Part shown: in pieces, positions 25,659 to 34,297 of the stretch
Position numbering within the stretch: position 1 is the stretch's first letter
Layout of the letters: each line of letters opens with the position of its first letter
DNA from: Luteimonas aestuarii
GTDB lineage: Bacteria; Pseudomonadota; Gammaproteobacteria; Xanthomonadales; Xanthomonadaceae
DNA length: 48,434 nt
Direction: 5' to 3'
Assembly: GCF_004357985.1 (NCBI RefSeq)
Contig: NZ_SMTF01000022.1
Span: 1 to 48,434, forward strand
Program-made: the position numbers and the translations under genes
The notes under the pieces: model-generated
The model's input: only the letters and a program-made list of their open reading frames with translations
Told to the model about the DNA's origin: nothing
Database searches by the model: none

Positions 25659-28600
25659 ATGACGGACCGCGATCACGACAACCAGGACAGCATCGACGCG
25701 GCGACCGCGACCGGGACGGCCGTCGACCAGGCGGTTGCGCAAGGCGGTGCCTACGAGGTGCTGCGCCGTCGCCTGCGGGACCAGGGCGCGCGGCTGCGCG
25801 GCATCGTCGATGGATTGAATGCACAACGACTGGCCGAGTTCGGCGACAGCCGGATGGAGGTGGTCGGCCGTTTCCGCATCCGCACCGAGAACAACTGCAT
25901 CGGCCGCGACATCGTGCAGGTCGGCGACGACCTGCTGCTGTTCGGCTACAACGTCTACATCGGCCTGAAGACGACCACGCGTATCGAGGATGTGTTCGGC
26001 CTGTACCGGCTGGTCGAGGGCGACGGCGGATTCGATGTCACACCGGTCGACTTCAACGGCACGTTCCTGGCGCAACCTGGCTTCGTCCACGACTTCACCG
26101 AACTCTACGCCTATTACAAGCACGCGCGCCTGCTGCAGCTGATCAAGCGCGACGGCAAGCTGCTGGCCGCGTTCCAGATCGGCGAGCGCAGCACCGACGT
26201 GCGCGTGTTCCGCTGGGCGATCGGCAACGACGGGGCCATTACCTGGATCGACTCCCGCGGCGAACGCGATATCGCGCTGCCGCCGCCGTTCGACTTCGAA
26301 TGGTCCCGCGCCACGCGCGACATGGAGGTCTCGGGCCGGCATCCGCACCTGAACATCCTCGACACCGTGTTCGTGGAGACCACCGGCGGCGACCTGACCA
26401 TCAAGGTCGAGAACAACACCGACAGCGGCCGCGGCGTGTACAGCGAGCCGGTCGAGGACGCCACCCAGTCGCTGGACGACGCCACCATCGATTTCGCCAA
26501 GGTCGGCACCCTGGTGCTGCTGAAGGTACTGCCGTACCGCGAGCAGGCCTGGCGCGGGCTGATCTACAACACGCTGACCGGTGCGGTGGTGCGCAACGAC
26601 GCCATCGTGCAGGCCTGCGTGCAGCTGCCGGAGGACCACGGGATCATCTTCCCCGGCGGCTACTACCTGCAGAACGGCGAGCACAAGGCCTTCGATGCCG
26701 CGATGCAGGGCATGCAGTACAAGCGCAGCATCCGCTCGCCCAACGGCGAGGACGTGATGTACGTGTTCTACGACCGCGATGCCGGGCGTTCGGCGCTGTT
26801 CGTGTACAACACGATCCGCCGCGCGCTGCAGAACCCGGTGATCGGGCACGGCCATGCGCGGATGCAGGACGGGCGCATGGTGCTGTTCCATGCCGAGGGC
26901 GAGGAACCCACGCGCATCCATCCGATGCAGGTCTGGCAGACGCCGTTCACCAGCGAGGAGTTCGCGGCGCGGCGCCCGGCCGGCACCGGTTTCATGGCCC
27001 GCATCGGCAACCCGGCGCTGGTGCGCGGCATTTCCGACCTGCTCGAGCTCAGCCGGGAGATCGACAACCCGCAGGTGTCGCTGCAGCGCTACCAGCTGCT
27101 GGTGCACAACACCCGCCGCCTGTTCGACGCGCACCACTGGCTCGATGACGGCCCTCTTGGCGATGCGGCCGCGCTGCTGCACGAGATCAGCGCCACCGGC
27201 GAGGCCATGCTCGACGAGTACGAGAAGGTCGAGAGCATCCGCGGGCAGTCCGAAGCGGCGATGGCCGAGGCGACCGCCGCGCACCACAGCCTGCTCGGCC
27301 GGCTGAAGCCGGACGACTGGAACGGCATCGACGACTATGTCGAGGCGCTCGGCGAGATCTCCCGCCAGCGCGGCCACCTGCTGACGATCCGCGAGTACCG
27401 CTACATCGATACCGATGCCATCGACGCGATGGGCGTTTCGCTGCAGGAAGCGCACGACCGCATCGGCGCCGCGACCGGCGAGTTCCTCGGCAGCGACGCG
27501 GCGCTGCAGCCATACCAGCAGCGCCTGCAGGAGATCGACTGTGCCGCGCAGGATGCGCCCTCGGCACGCGCGCTGGCCGCCGAGCTGCAGCGCATGCAGG
27601 CCATGTCCGGCGAGCTGGACATGCTCTCGGAGCTGATGGCCAGCCTGAAGGTCGACGACGCCACCCAGCGCACGCGCGTGGTCGAGGCGATCTCGTCGCT
27701 GTACGCGCGGCTGAACCAGGCGCGCGCGCGCGCCGAGCAGCGTCGCCGCACCCTGGGCTCGGCCGAGGCCGTGGCCCAGTTCGGCGCGCAGTTCACCCTG
27801 TTCGGGCAGTCGATCGCCAGCGCGCTGGGCCTGGCCACCGACCCCGAGCGCGCCGACGAGCAGCTGTCGCGGCTGATGGTGCAGCTGGAGGAACTGGAAA
27901 GCCAGTTCGGCGAGCACGAGCAGTTCCTGGGCGACATCCTCGCCAAGCGCGAGGAACTGCTGGACACCTTCGAGGCGCGCAAGCAGGCCCTGCTCGACGA
28001 CCGCCAGCGCAAGGCGCAGGCCGTGTTCGATGCCGCCACGCGCATCCTCGACGGCCTCGCCCGCCGCACCGAGCGCTTCACCACGCCCGACGAGCTCAAC
28101 GCCTTCTTCGCCGGCGATCCGCTGATCCTCAAGCTGCGCGAACTGGCCGACCGCCTGCGCGAGCACCGCGACAGTGTCAAGGCCGACGACATCGAGGCGC
28201 GCCTGAAGGGCGTGCGCGACCAGGCCGTGCGCGCGCTGCGCGACCGCAGCGACCTGTTCGAGGATGGCGGCAACGTCATCCGTCTCGGCCCGCGGCACCG
28301 CTTCAGCGTCAACACCCAGCCGCTGGACCTGACCCTGCTGCCGCGCGGCGACGCCCTGGCGATCCACCTCACCGGCACCGACTACTACGAAACGCTGCAC
28401 GACGACGAACTGGAATCGCTGCGCGACTGGTGGCAGGTCACGCTGGATTCCGAGTCGGCCACGCTCTACCGCGGCGAATACCTGGCCGGGCTGATCCTCG
28501 ATGCGGCCGAACATCGCCGCGACGGGCTGGATGTCGATGCGCTCGACAAGGCCGCCGCGTCGCCAGAGACGCTGGAACGCCTGGTCCGCGATTTCGCCGC

Positions 28601-31004
28601 CCCGCGCTACCGCGAAGGCTACGAGAAGGGCATCCACGACCATGATGCCGCGTTGATCCTGCGCGCGGTGCTGCCGCCGTGGCGCAACGCCGGTGCGCTG
28701 GTGCACGCCCCCTCGGCGCGCGCGCTGGCGGTGCTGTTCTGGCACCTGCACCACGCTCGCGACGACGCGGCGCTGTGGCCGGAACGCGCCACCGGCGCGC
28801 AGGCGGTGCAGGCGTTGTTCGGCTCGCGCCGAGGGCTGGAGGCATTGCGTGGCGAGATCGCCGAAGCATTCGGCGCCTTCATCGCCGACACCGCACTGCC
28901 GGTCGACGCCGCGCTGGTCCCGGTGGCGGCGGACTATCTGGTTGCCGAGCTGCGCGAGGGCGACCCGACCTTCGGCTTCAGCCGTTACGCACGCCAGCTG
29001 GTGGATGAACTGCGCGGCAAGTTGCAGGCCGCGGGCATGGAAGGAGGCTTCGACCGCACGCTGCAGCACCTGTCCGGCCGCCCTGGCGCGCAATGGGCGT
29101 TGGCCGCGCAGTGGCTCGACGCGATGACCGCCGATGCGGCGCACGCGCCGCTGTCCGGCTACGTGCCGGAAGCGATCGCGCTGTTGCTGGCAGGCGCCAC
29201 GCTGCGCCACCGCATCGTCGACACCACCCTGGTGAACGAAGCGGAGGGCCTGCTGGGCGAGCATCCGCGCATTCGCGATGGCCGCCTGCCGCTGCCGGTG
29301 GACGACCTGCTGCTGCGCTTCCGCCAGCATCGCGAAACCTTCGTGCCCGGCTTCGAGCGCTACCAGCAGGCGCGGCATCGCATCGCCGCACGCGAACGCG
29401 ACGCACTGCGGCTGTCCGAGTTCAAGGCGCGTCCGCTCAGCTCCTTCGTGCGCAACAAGCTGCTCAACGACGTCTACCTGCCGGTGATCGGCGACAACCT
29501 CGCCAAGCAGATGGGTACCGTGGGCGAGAGCAAGCGCAGCGACCTGATGGGCCTGCTGATGCTGATCAGCCCGCCCGGCTACGGCAAGACCACGCTGATG
29601 GAGTACGTCGCCAGCCGGCTCGGCCTGGTCTTCATGAAGATCAACGGACCGGCGCTGGGCCACGAGGTGCGCTCGCTGGATCCGGCGCAGGCGCCCGACG
29701 CCACTTCGCGCCAGGAGCTGGAGAAGCTCAACCTCGCGCTGGAGATGGGCAACAACACCATGCTGTATGTCGACGACATCCAGCACACCCACCCGGAGTT
29801 CCTGCAGAAGTTCATCTCGCTGTGCGATGGCACGCGCCGCATCGAGGGGGTGTGGAAGGGCCGCACCAAGACCTACGACATGCGCGGCAAGAAGTTCTGC
29901 GTGGTCATGGCCGGCAACCCGTACACCGAGTCCGGCGAGGTGTTCAGGATCCCGGACATGCTGGCCAACCGCGCCGACATCTACAACCTCGGCGACGTGC
30001 TCGGCGGCATGGAGGATGCGTTCAAGCTCAGCTACATCGAGAACAGCCTGACCTCGAACCCGGTGCTGGCGCCGCTGGCCACGCGCGACCTTGCAGACCT
30101 GTATCTGCTGGTCGACAAGGCCGCCGGGAAGGACGTGTCCACCAACGGCCTGACCCACGGCTACAGCGGCGCCGAGATCAACGAGATCGTCGCCACCCTG
30201 CAGCGGCTGATGCAGGCCCGCGACGTGGTCTACCGCGTCAACCAGCAGTACATCGCCAGTGCCGCGCAGGCCGACCGGTACCGCATCGAGCCGCCGTTCA
30301 AGCTGCAGGGCAGCTATCGCAACATGAACAAGCTGGCCGAAAAGATCTCGCCGGTGATGAACGATGCCGAGCTGCAGCAGTTGCTCGCCGACCACTACCT
30401 CGGCGAGGCGCAGCTGCTGACCACCGGTGCCGAGGAGAACCTGCTCAAGCTGGCCGAACTGCGCGGCACGATGACCGACGAACAGGCCGCGCGCTGGGCG
30501 CAGATCAAGCGCGACTTCCTGCGCAACAAGGCGATGGGCGGCGACGATGCCGAGACCGGCACCCGCGTGGTCGCGCAGTTGGCGGACATCGCCACCGGCC
30601 TGCAGGCACTGGGCGAAGCGCAGGCCAGCGCACCCGTCCCGCAGGACGTGCCATGGGAGAAGATGCTGGCCACGCTGCAGGCCAACGCCGCCACCGGCGC
30701 CCCACAACCCGATGCCACGTCCTGGCTGCAGGCGCTGCCGGAGGCGATGCGCAACGCATTCGCGCCGATGGTCGCGGATCTCGCACAGGGACAGGAGCGC
30801 CAGGCGCAACTGAACGCGGCACTGGTGCAGATCCTCGACCTGCTGCGTACGAAGCTGGCCGAAGGTGGAACCGCTACCGGATCCGCCGCGGGCCGCCGCA
30901 CGCGCGCCAAGACCGCGCAGGAGATCGAGCTGGAAGAGTTGCTGCGCCAGCTGCGCTTCCGTGCCGACGAAGGCAGGGACAAGGGGTCGGCGGACAAGCC
31001 ATGA
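25659..31004 (+). CDS. Giant AAA+ ATPase, DUF3686 family ('DNA repair ATPase')
   Basis: This 1781-residue protein has no signal peptide. Residues ~50-480 form a beta-rich N-terminal region (GRDIVQVGDDLLLFGYNVYIG, FPGGYYLQNGEHKAFD) matching what I recall as DUF3686. Then come long coiled coils (~480-880), a helical middle (~950-1280) and an AAA+ module: Walker A PPGYGKTT near 1304-1311, Walker B MLYVDDIQ near 1368-1375, sensor-1 VVMAGNPY near 1415 and an arginine-containing RIPDMLANRAD. Walker B ends in Asp-Asp rather than Asp-Glu. The 'DNA repair' label is an annotation habit without experimental basis known to me. Its last 4 bases overlap the next gene. With flotillin before it and TelA after it, a membrane-linked remodelling role is more plausible. 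Confidence 0.9.
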   Translation: MTDRDHDNQDSIDAATATGTAVDQAVAQGGAYEVLRRRLRDQGARLRGIVDGLNAQRLAEFGDSRMEVVGRFRIRTENNCIGRDIVQVGDDLLLFGYNVYIGLKTTTRIEDVFGLYRLVEGDGGFDVTPVDFNGTFLAQPGFVHDFTELYAYYKHARLLQLIKRDGKLLAAFQIGERSTDVRVFRWAIGNDGAITWIDSRGERDIALPPPFDFEWSRATRDMEVSGRHPHLNILDTVFVETTGGDLTIKVENNTDSGRGVYSEPVEDATQSLDDATIDFAKVGTLVLLKVLPYREQAWRGLIYNTLTGAVVRNDAIVQACVQLPEDHGIIFPGGYYLQNGEHKAFDAAMQGMQYKRSIRSPNGEDVMYVFYDRDAGRSALFVYNTIRRALQNPVIGHGHARMQDGRMVLFHAEGEEPTRIHPMQVWQTPFTSEEFAARRPAGTGFMARIGNPALVRGISDLLELSREIDNPQVSLQRYQLLVHNTRRLFDAHHWLDDGPLGDAAALLHEISATGEAMLDEYEKVESIRGQSEAAMAEATAAHHSLLGRLKPDDWNGIDDYVEALGEISRQRGHLLTIREYRYIDTDAIDAMGVSLQEAHDRIGAATGEFLGSDAALQPYQQRLQEIDCAAQDAPSARALAAELQRMQAMSGELDMLSELMASLKVDDATQRTRVVEAISSLYARLNQARARAEQRRRTLGSAEAVAQFGAQFTLFGQSIASALGLATDPERADEQLSRLMVQLEELESQFGEHEQFLGDILAKREELLDTFEARKQALLDDRQRKAQAVFDAATRILDGLARRTERFTTPDELNAFFAGDPLILKLRELADRLREHRDSVKADDIEARLKGVRDQAVRALRDRSDLFEDGGNVIRLGPRHRFSVNTQPLDLTLLPRGDALAIHLTGTDYYETLHDDELESLRDWWQVTLDSESATLYRGEYLAGLILDAAEHRRDGLDVDALDKAAASPETLERLVRDFAAPRYREGYEKGIHDHDAALILRAVLPPWRNAGALVHAPSARALAVLFWHLHHARDDAALWPERATGAQAVQALFGSRRGLEALRGEIAEAFGAFIADTALPVDAALVPVAADYLVAELREGDPTFGFSRYARQLVDELRGKLQAAGMEGGFDRTLQHLSGRPGAQWALAAQWLDAMTADAAHAPLSGYVPEAIALLLAGATLRHRIVDTTLVNEAEGLLGEHPRIRDGRLPLPVDDLLLRFRQHRETFVPGFERYQQARHRIAARERDALRLSEFKARPLSSFVRNKLLNDVYLPVIGDNLAKQMGTVGESKRSDLMGLLMLISPPGYGKTTLMEYVASRLGLVFMKINGPALGHEVRSLDPAQAPDATSRQELEKLNLALEMGNNTMLYVDDIQHTHPEFLQKFISLCDGTRRIEGVWKGRTKTYDMRGKKFCVVMAGNPYTESGEVFRIPDMLANRADIYNLGDVLGGMEDAFKLSYIENSLTSNPVLAPLATRDLADLYLLVDKAAGKDVSTNGLTHGYSGAEINEIVATLQRLMQARDVVYRVNQQYIASAAQADRYRIEPPFKLQGSYRNMNKLAEKISPVMNDAELQQLLADHYLGEAQLLTTGAEENLLKLAELRGTMTDEQAARWAQIKRDFLRNKAMGGDDAETGTRVVAQLADIATGLQALGEAQASAPVPQDVPWEKMLATLQANAATGAPQPDATSWLQALPEAMRNAFAPMVADLAQGQERQAQLNAALVQILDLLRTKLAEGGTATGSAAGRRTRAKTAQEIELEELLRQLRFRADEGRDKGSADKP

Positions 31005-31729
31005 ACGGCGATCGCGCCCCGGTCGACCTGGACGACCCGCTGGCGGTCGTCGGCTACGGTGGCGATGCCGTCGATGCCGCGCTCGACGCACGGCTGACCG
31101 ATGCCCTGGATGGCAGTGCCGCCGCCGCGCTGGTCGCCAGGCTGCAGACATTGCAACGCGCCCTGCAGGCTGGCAAGCCGCGCGAGATCCGCCGCGGTAC
31201 CGGTCTGATCGGACGCCTGCTCGGGCGCGACGTGGAAGCCGAGGCCGAAGCCAGGGCCCTGCAGCAGCGACTGGGCGTGCTGATGACCGATACCGATCGT
31301 GGTGCCGCCGCGCTGCGCACGCGCGTCGCCGCGCACCACGCGTTGCAGGAGACGCTGGCGGGCAGCATCGCGCGGATCGCCGACCGGCATCGCGCCGCAC
31401 GCGACTGGCTGGACGCCAACCCCTTGGCCGGTGCCGACGCGCCCGCAGGTGGCCTCGCCCCACGCGCGCGGCTGGAAGACCGGCTCGCCCACCTGCGCAC
31501 CGTGCAGTCGACGTGGGAGCTCGGCGCACGGCAACTGCAACTGCTGCACCAGCAGCACCTCGACCTGCTGGCCCGCTACCAGCGTATTCGCGACGTATTG
31601 CTGCCGGTCTGGCAGCAGCATGCCCTGGCCCTAGCTTCCACCACGGGGGCGGCGCAGGCTGCGACCGCGGCGGACGCCCAGGCCGCGATCGAATCCGAAG
31701 TCGCCGCGATGGCGGCTAAACTCGACTGA
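31001..31729 (+). CDS. Coiled-coil protein between the ATPase and TelA
   Basis: ATG 31001 overlaps the ATPase stop (ATGA), implying translational coupling. The 242-residue product is almost wholly helical, rich in Ala, Leu, Arg and Gln. It contains LIGRLLGRDVEAEAEARALQQRL, a heptad-like ALRTRVAAHHALQETLAGSIARIADRH and a final ARQLQLLHQQHLDLLARYQRIRDVLLP. The spacing of Leu and the LxxRYxxIRDVLLPxWQQ motif resemble the TelA segment FNAVRNITIPSWKRQ, so it may be a diverged TelA-like subunit. There is no signal peptide or membrane helix. I do not know a name for it. Its place in the operon suggests it bridges the ATPase and TelA. Confidence 0.75.
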   Translation: MNGDRAPVDLDDPLAVVGYGGDAVDAALDARLTDALDGSAAAALVARLQTLQRALQAGKPREIRRGTGLIGRLLGRDVEAEAEARALQQRLGVLMTDTDRGAAALRTRVAAHHALQETLAGSIARIADRHRAARDWLDANPLAGADAPAGGLAPRARLEDRLAHLRTVQSTWELGARQLQLLHQQHLDLLARYQRIRDVLLPVWQQHALALASTTGAAQAATAADAQAAIESEVAAMAAKLD

Positions 31730-31760
31730 CCCCCGAACCGCATCCCACGGGAGAACCCGC

Positions 31761-32867
31761 ATGACCCAGCCCACCCACGACACCGGCCACCTCGTCCCCG
31801 CCAGCGACGCGCTCGACGAGACCACGCTCAAGGCGCTGGGCCTCACCACGGCCGACACCGGCGCCATCGCCGAGATCGGCAAGTCGCTGCAGGACATCAC
31901 CCCCGGCAGCCTCCATGTGTTCGGGCGCGAGGCCGCCAGCAAGACCGCCGCGTTCTCCAGCCAGTTGCTCGACCAGGTGCGCAACCGCGACCTCGACGCC
32001 GCCGGCGACAAGCTGGGTGAAGTGGTGCGCATCGCGCGTTCTCTCAACCTCGACAGCTTCGTCGGCAAGTCCAAGCTGCCGGTGATCGGCGGACTGATCG
32101 ACAAGCTGCGCGCGTCCAAGGGCGAGCTGGTGCAGAAGTTCAGCACCACCAACCAGCAGATCGAACAGCTGATGCAGGACGTGGCGCAGAAGCAGTCCAC
32201 CCAGGCGCAGCGCGTGGCCGAGTTCGACCGCATGCACGACATCGTGCGCGAGGAGCGCCACGCCCTGGGCCTGCACGTGTCCGCAGGCAAGGTGCGGCTG
32301 GCGCAGCTGGCGGCGGAACAGCAGAGCCTGATCGGGCAGGAGGACCCGCAGTCGCGCGACCGCCGCGCCGCGATCGAGAACGCCATCCGCCTGCTCGACA
32401 AGCGCGTCGGCGACCTGACCGTGATGCAGCACGCGGCAGATCAATCGCTGCCGATGATCCGGCTGATCCAGGCCAACGCGATCCAGCTGATCGAGAAGTT
32501 CAATGCGGTGCGCAACATCACCATCCCGTCGTGGAAGCGCCAGTTCGCGATCCAGCTCTCGCTGACCGAGCAGAAGAACGCGGTGGAACTGTCCAACGCC
32601 ATCGACGACGCCACCAACGAGATCATGCGCAAGAACGCCGACCTGATGCGCGAAACCTCGGTGGAAACCGCCAAGGCCAACCAGCGCGCGGTGATCGACG
32701 TGGCCACCCTGCGCCACGTGCACGAGCAGCTGATCCAGACCGTCGAGGAAGTCCGCACCATCCACCGCGACGGCATGCAGGCGCGGCGGCAGGCGGAGGT
32801 GGAACTGGCACAGCTGCGCGACGACGTGCAGAAACGACTTGCCGCGCCGACGCAGGATCCGGTCTAG
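31761..32867 (+). CDS. telA: TelA/KlaA family toxic-anion resistance protein
   Basis: The product is 368 residues from ATG 31761, with GGGAGA about 6 bases upstream. It is all-helical, with hallmark TelA segments: FVGKSKLPVIGGLIDKL, QSTQAQRVAEFDRMHDIV, IRLLDKRVGDLTVMQHAADQ, NAVRNITIPSWKRQFAIQLS and NAIDDATNEIMRKNADLMRE. TelA proteins were named from tellurite resistance on IncP plasmids (KlaA). Chromosomal members are linked to Ter-type envelope stress responses and to resistance to membrane-active compounds. The protein should be cytosolic or membrane-peripheral. It ends the five-gene block begun at 22844. Its TAG stop overlaps the stop of the convergent gene in the palindrome CTAG. Confidence 0.93.
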   Translation: MTQPTHDTGHLVPASDALDETTLKALGLTTADTGAIAEIGKSLQDITPGSLHVFGREAASKTAAFSSQLLDQVRNRDLDAAGDKLGEVVRIARSLNLDSFVGKSKLPVIGGLIDKLRASKGELVQKFSTTNQQIEQLMQDVAQKQSTQAQRVAEFDRMHDIVREERHALGLHVSAGKVRLAQLAAEQQSLIGQEDPQSRDRRAAIENAIRLLDKRVGDLTVMQHAADQSLPMIRLIQANAIQLIEKFNAVRNITIPSWKRQFAIQLSLTEQKNAVELSNAIDDATNEIMRKNADLMRETSVETAKANQRAVIDVATLRHVHEQLIQTVEEVRTIHRDGMQARRQAEVELAQLRDDVQKRLAAPTQDPV

Positions 32868-33289
32868 TCGTCCCGGATGGGCCGTGGGGCGCGCGCGCCG
32901 TCGCGCGTCCTGCCCCACGCCAGCCACCAGCCCAGCCAGACCTGTGGCGGCAGCAGCATGAGGATGCCGAGCGTGAACCAGCGCGGGAACTCGTGCCATC
33001 CGTCCACCACGCCCAGCACGTCGACCACCAGGTAGAGCGCGAACAGCGCCCAGGCGTGCGCGGTCTTCGCCACGGCAGCGATGCGCACCATCAGCCAGGT
33101 GCCGGTGAACCCGGCCACGAACACCCAGCACAGGTCGACGGCCAGGCGCAGGTCGCCGCCTTCCGGCCGTCCGAACACCTGCGTCGACAGCCAGCTGCCC
33201 GCCAGGTTGACCACGGGGATGGCCACGATGGCCAGTGCCAGCCCAAGCAGGCTACGCAACGCAATGACCAAACGGTGCGAGACGGACAT
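32864..33289 (-). CDS. Small four-helix membrane protein, unknown function
   Basis: ATG 33289, with CCGGAG just upstream, gives 141 residues. Another in-frame ATG at 33349 would add 20 polar residues. Four hydrophobic segments are visible: LRSLLGLALAIVAIPVVNLAG, LAVDLCWVFVAGFTGTWLMV, HAWALFALYLVVDVLGVVDG and WFTLGILMLLPPQVWLGWWLA. The C-terminus is basic. I do not recognise a named family. The start codon and ribosome-binding region lie inside a perfect 9-bp inverted repeat (33287-33340). It converges on telA with overlapping stops, so the two transcripts must run into each other. Confidence 0.75.
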   Translation of the reverse strand: MSVSHRLVIALRSLLGLALAIVAIPVVNLAGSWLSTQVFGRPEGGDLRLAVDLCWVFVAGFTGTWLMVRIAAVAKTAHAWALFALYLVVDVLGVVDGWHEFPRWFTLGILMLLPPQVWLGWWLAWGRTRDGARAPRPIRDD

Positions 33290-33340
33290 GGCGGCTCCGG
33301 GACGGGACGTGTCTGCATTGGAACGCAGAATGCCGCCATG
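33287..33340 (-). promoter_or_regulatory. Inverted repeat sequestering a start codon
   Basis: CATGGCGGC (33287-33295) contains the minus-strand start codon and pairs perfectly with GCCGCCATG (33332-33340). A second 5-bp stem lies inside (33312-33316 with 33325-33329). In mRNA the start would be base-paired and the GGAG partly exposed, a layout that could control translation. Confidence 0.4.
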
Positions 33341-33650
33341 GCCTGACATGGATGTTGCAGCGGGAGAAGCGCGGCCTGCATGGTCGCGCCACGGACCGGC
33401 TTCGCATTCATGTCGTCTGCAGGCCGCCGCCGCCCCGTCCGCGACGGCAGCGGCCCGGCCAGACGCGTACCCGTTCCAACCCGGACGGCGGGCGCCTGCC
33501 GCATCCCGTCATGCGATGACGATGCGCGTGAGACACGCACTTCACTCCGCGTTGCCCAGGGCACGTCTTGACCTCACCGCAACGTTTCCTTCGCGCGGCT
33601 TGTGCACGCGGATCGTTACGGTGGCCGCTCCCCCGCACAGGAGCATCCCC
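33341..33650. other. Gene-free stretch before the PfpI-family gene
   Basis: About 310 bp carry no convincing frame on either strand; translations are Arg/Pro-rich without motifs. The downstream end provides CAGGAG for the gene at 33651. No clear promoter hexamers were found. Confidence 0.4.
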
Positions 33651-34220
33651 ATGGGCCAGTTGTCAGGAAAACGCGTTGCCATCCTCGCCACCCACGGCTT
33701 CGAACAGTCGGAGTTGACCGAACCCCTGCGCGCGTTGCGCGAGCAGCAGGCAGACGTCGACGTCGTGTCGCCAGAAAGCGGCAAGGTGCAGGGCTTCAAG
33801 CATTTCGACAGGGGCGACGAAGTTCCGGTCGATACCGTGCTGTCGGATGCCGATCCCAAGGACTACGACGCGCTGGTCATCCCCGGTGGCCTGTTCAACC
33901 CCGACGCGCTGCGCGTCGACGAGGATGCGCTCGCCTTCACCCGCAGTTTCTTCGAGGCCGGCAAGCCCGTCGCCGCGATCTGCCACGGCCCCTGGGTGCT
34001 GGCGAACGCCGGCGTGCTGGAAGGCCGTTCGGTCACCTCGGTGCCGAACATCCGCAAGGACCTGGAGAACGCGGGCGCGAAGTGGTCCGATGATGAAGTC
34101 ATCGTCGACCAGGGACTGGTGACCAGCCGCACGCCCGACGACCTGCCTGCCTTCTGCGCCAAGCTTGTGGAGGAGATCGCCGAAGGCAAGCATCGCGGCC
34201 AACAGCGTTCGGCGGCCTGA
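33651..34220 (+). CDS. DJ-1/PfpI family protein (YhbO-like)
   Basis: ATG 33651 with CAGGAG 7-8 bases upstream gives 189 residues. The Class I glutamine-amidotransferase-like fold shows the PfpI signature: Glu18 in THGFEQSEL, then DYDALVIPGG, and the nucleophilic elbow AAICHGPWVLA with Cys111 and His112, then SVPNIRKDLENAGA. Relatives such as E. coli YhbO are stress proteins, described as proteases or as protein/nucleotide deglycases acting on glyoxal adducts. Which activity applies is debated. It is cytosolic. A strong terminator follows, so it forms a single-gene unit. Confidence 0.92.
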   Translation: MGQLSGKRVAILATHGFEQSELTEPLRALREQQADVDVVSPESGKVQGFKHFDRGDEVPVDTVLSDADPKDYDALVIPGGLFNPDALRVDEDALAFTRSFFEAGKPVAAICHGPWVLANAGVLEGRSVTSVPNIRKDLENAGAKWSDDEVIVDQGLVTSRTPDDLPAFCAKLVEEIAEGKHRGQQRSAA

Positions 34221-34265
34221 CGGCCGCACGCTTCCGCAACGAACGCCAGACCCCGACCCGACGCG

Positions 34266-34297
34266 CCCGCCGCCACCTGCGGCGGGTGCATTTTTTT
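34266..34297 (+). terminator. Rho-independent terminator of the PfpI-family gene
   Basis: An 8-bp stem CCCGCCGC/GCGGCGGG (34266-34273, 34279-34286) with a CACCT loop is followed by TGCA and seven T. The T-run abuts the tamB stop codon on the other strand. Confidence 0.85.

Noticed and set aside
25605..31529. Very long open frame (about 1974 codons) on the minus strand opposite the giant ATPase
   Set aside because: It is an antisense shadow caused by the GC-rich third codon positions of the real gene. Its translation is Val/His/Gln/Arg-rich without motifs, while the plus strand carries clear AAA+ motifs.
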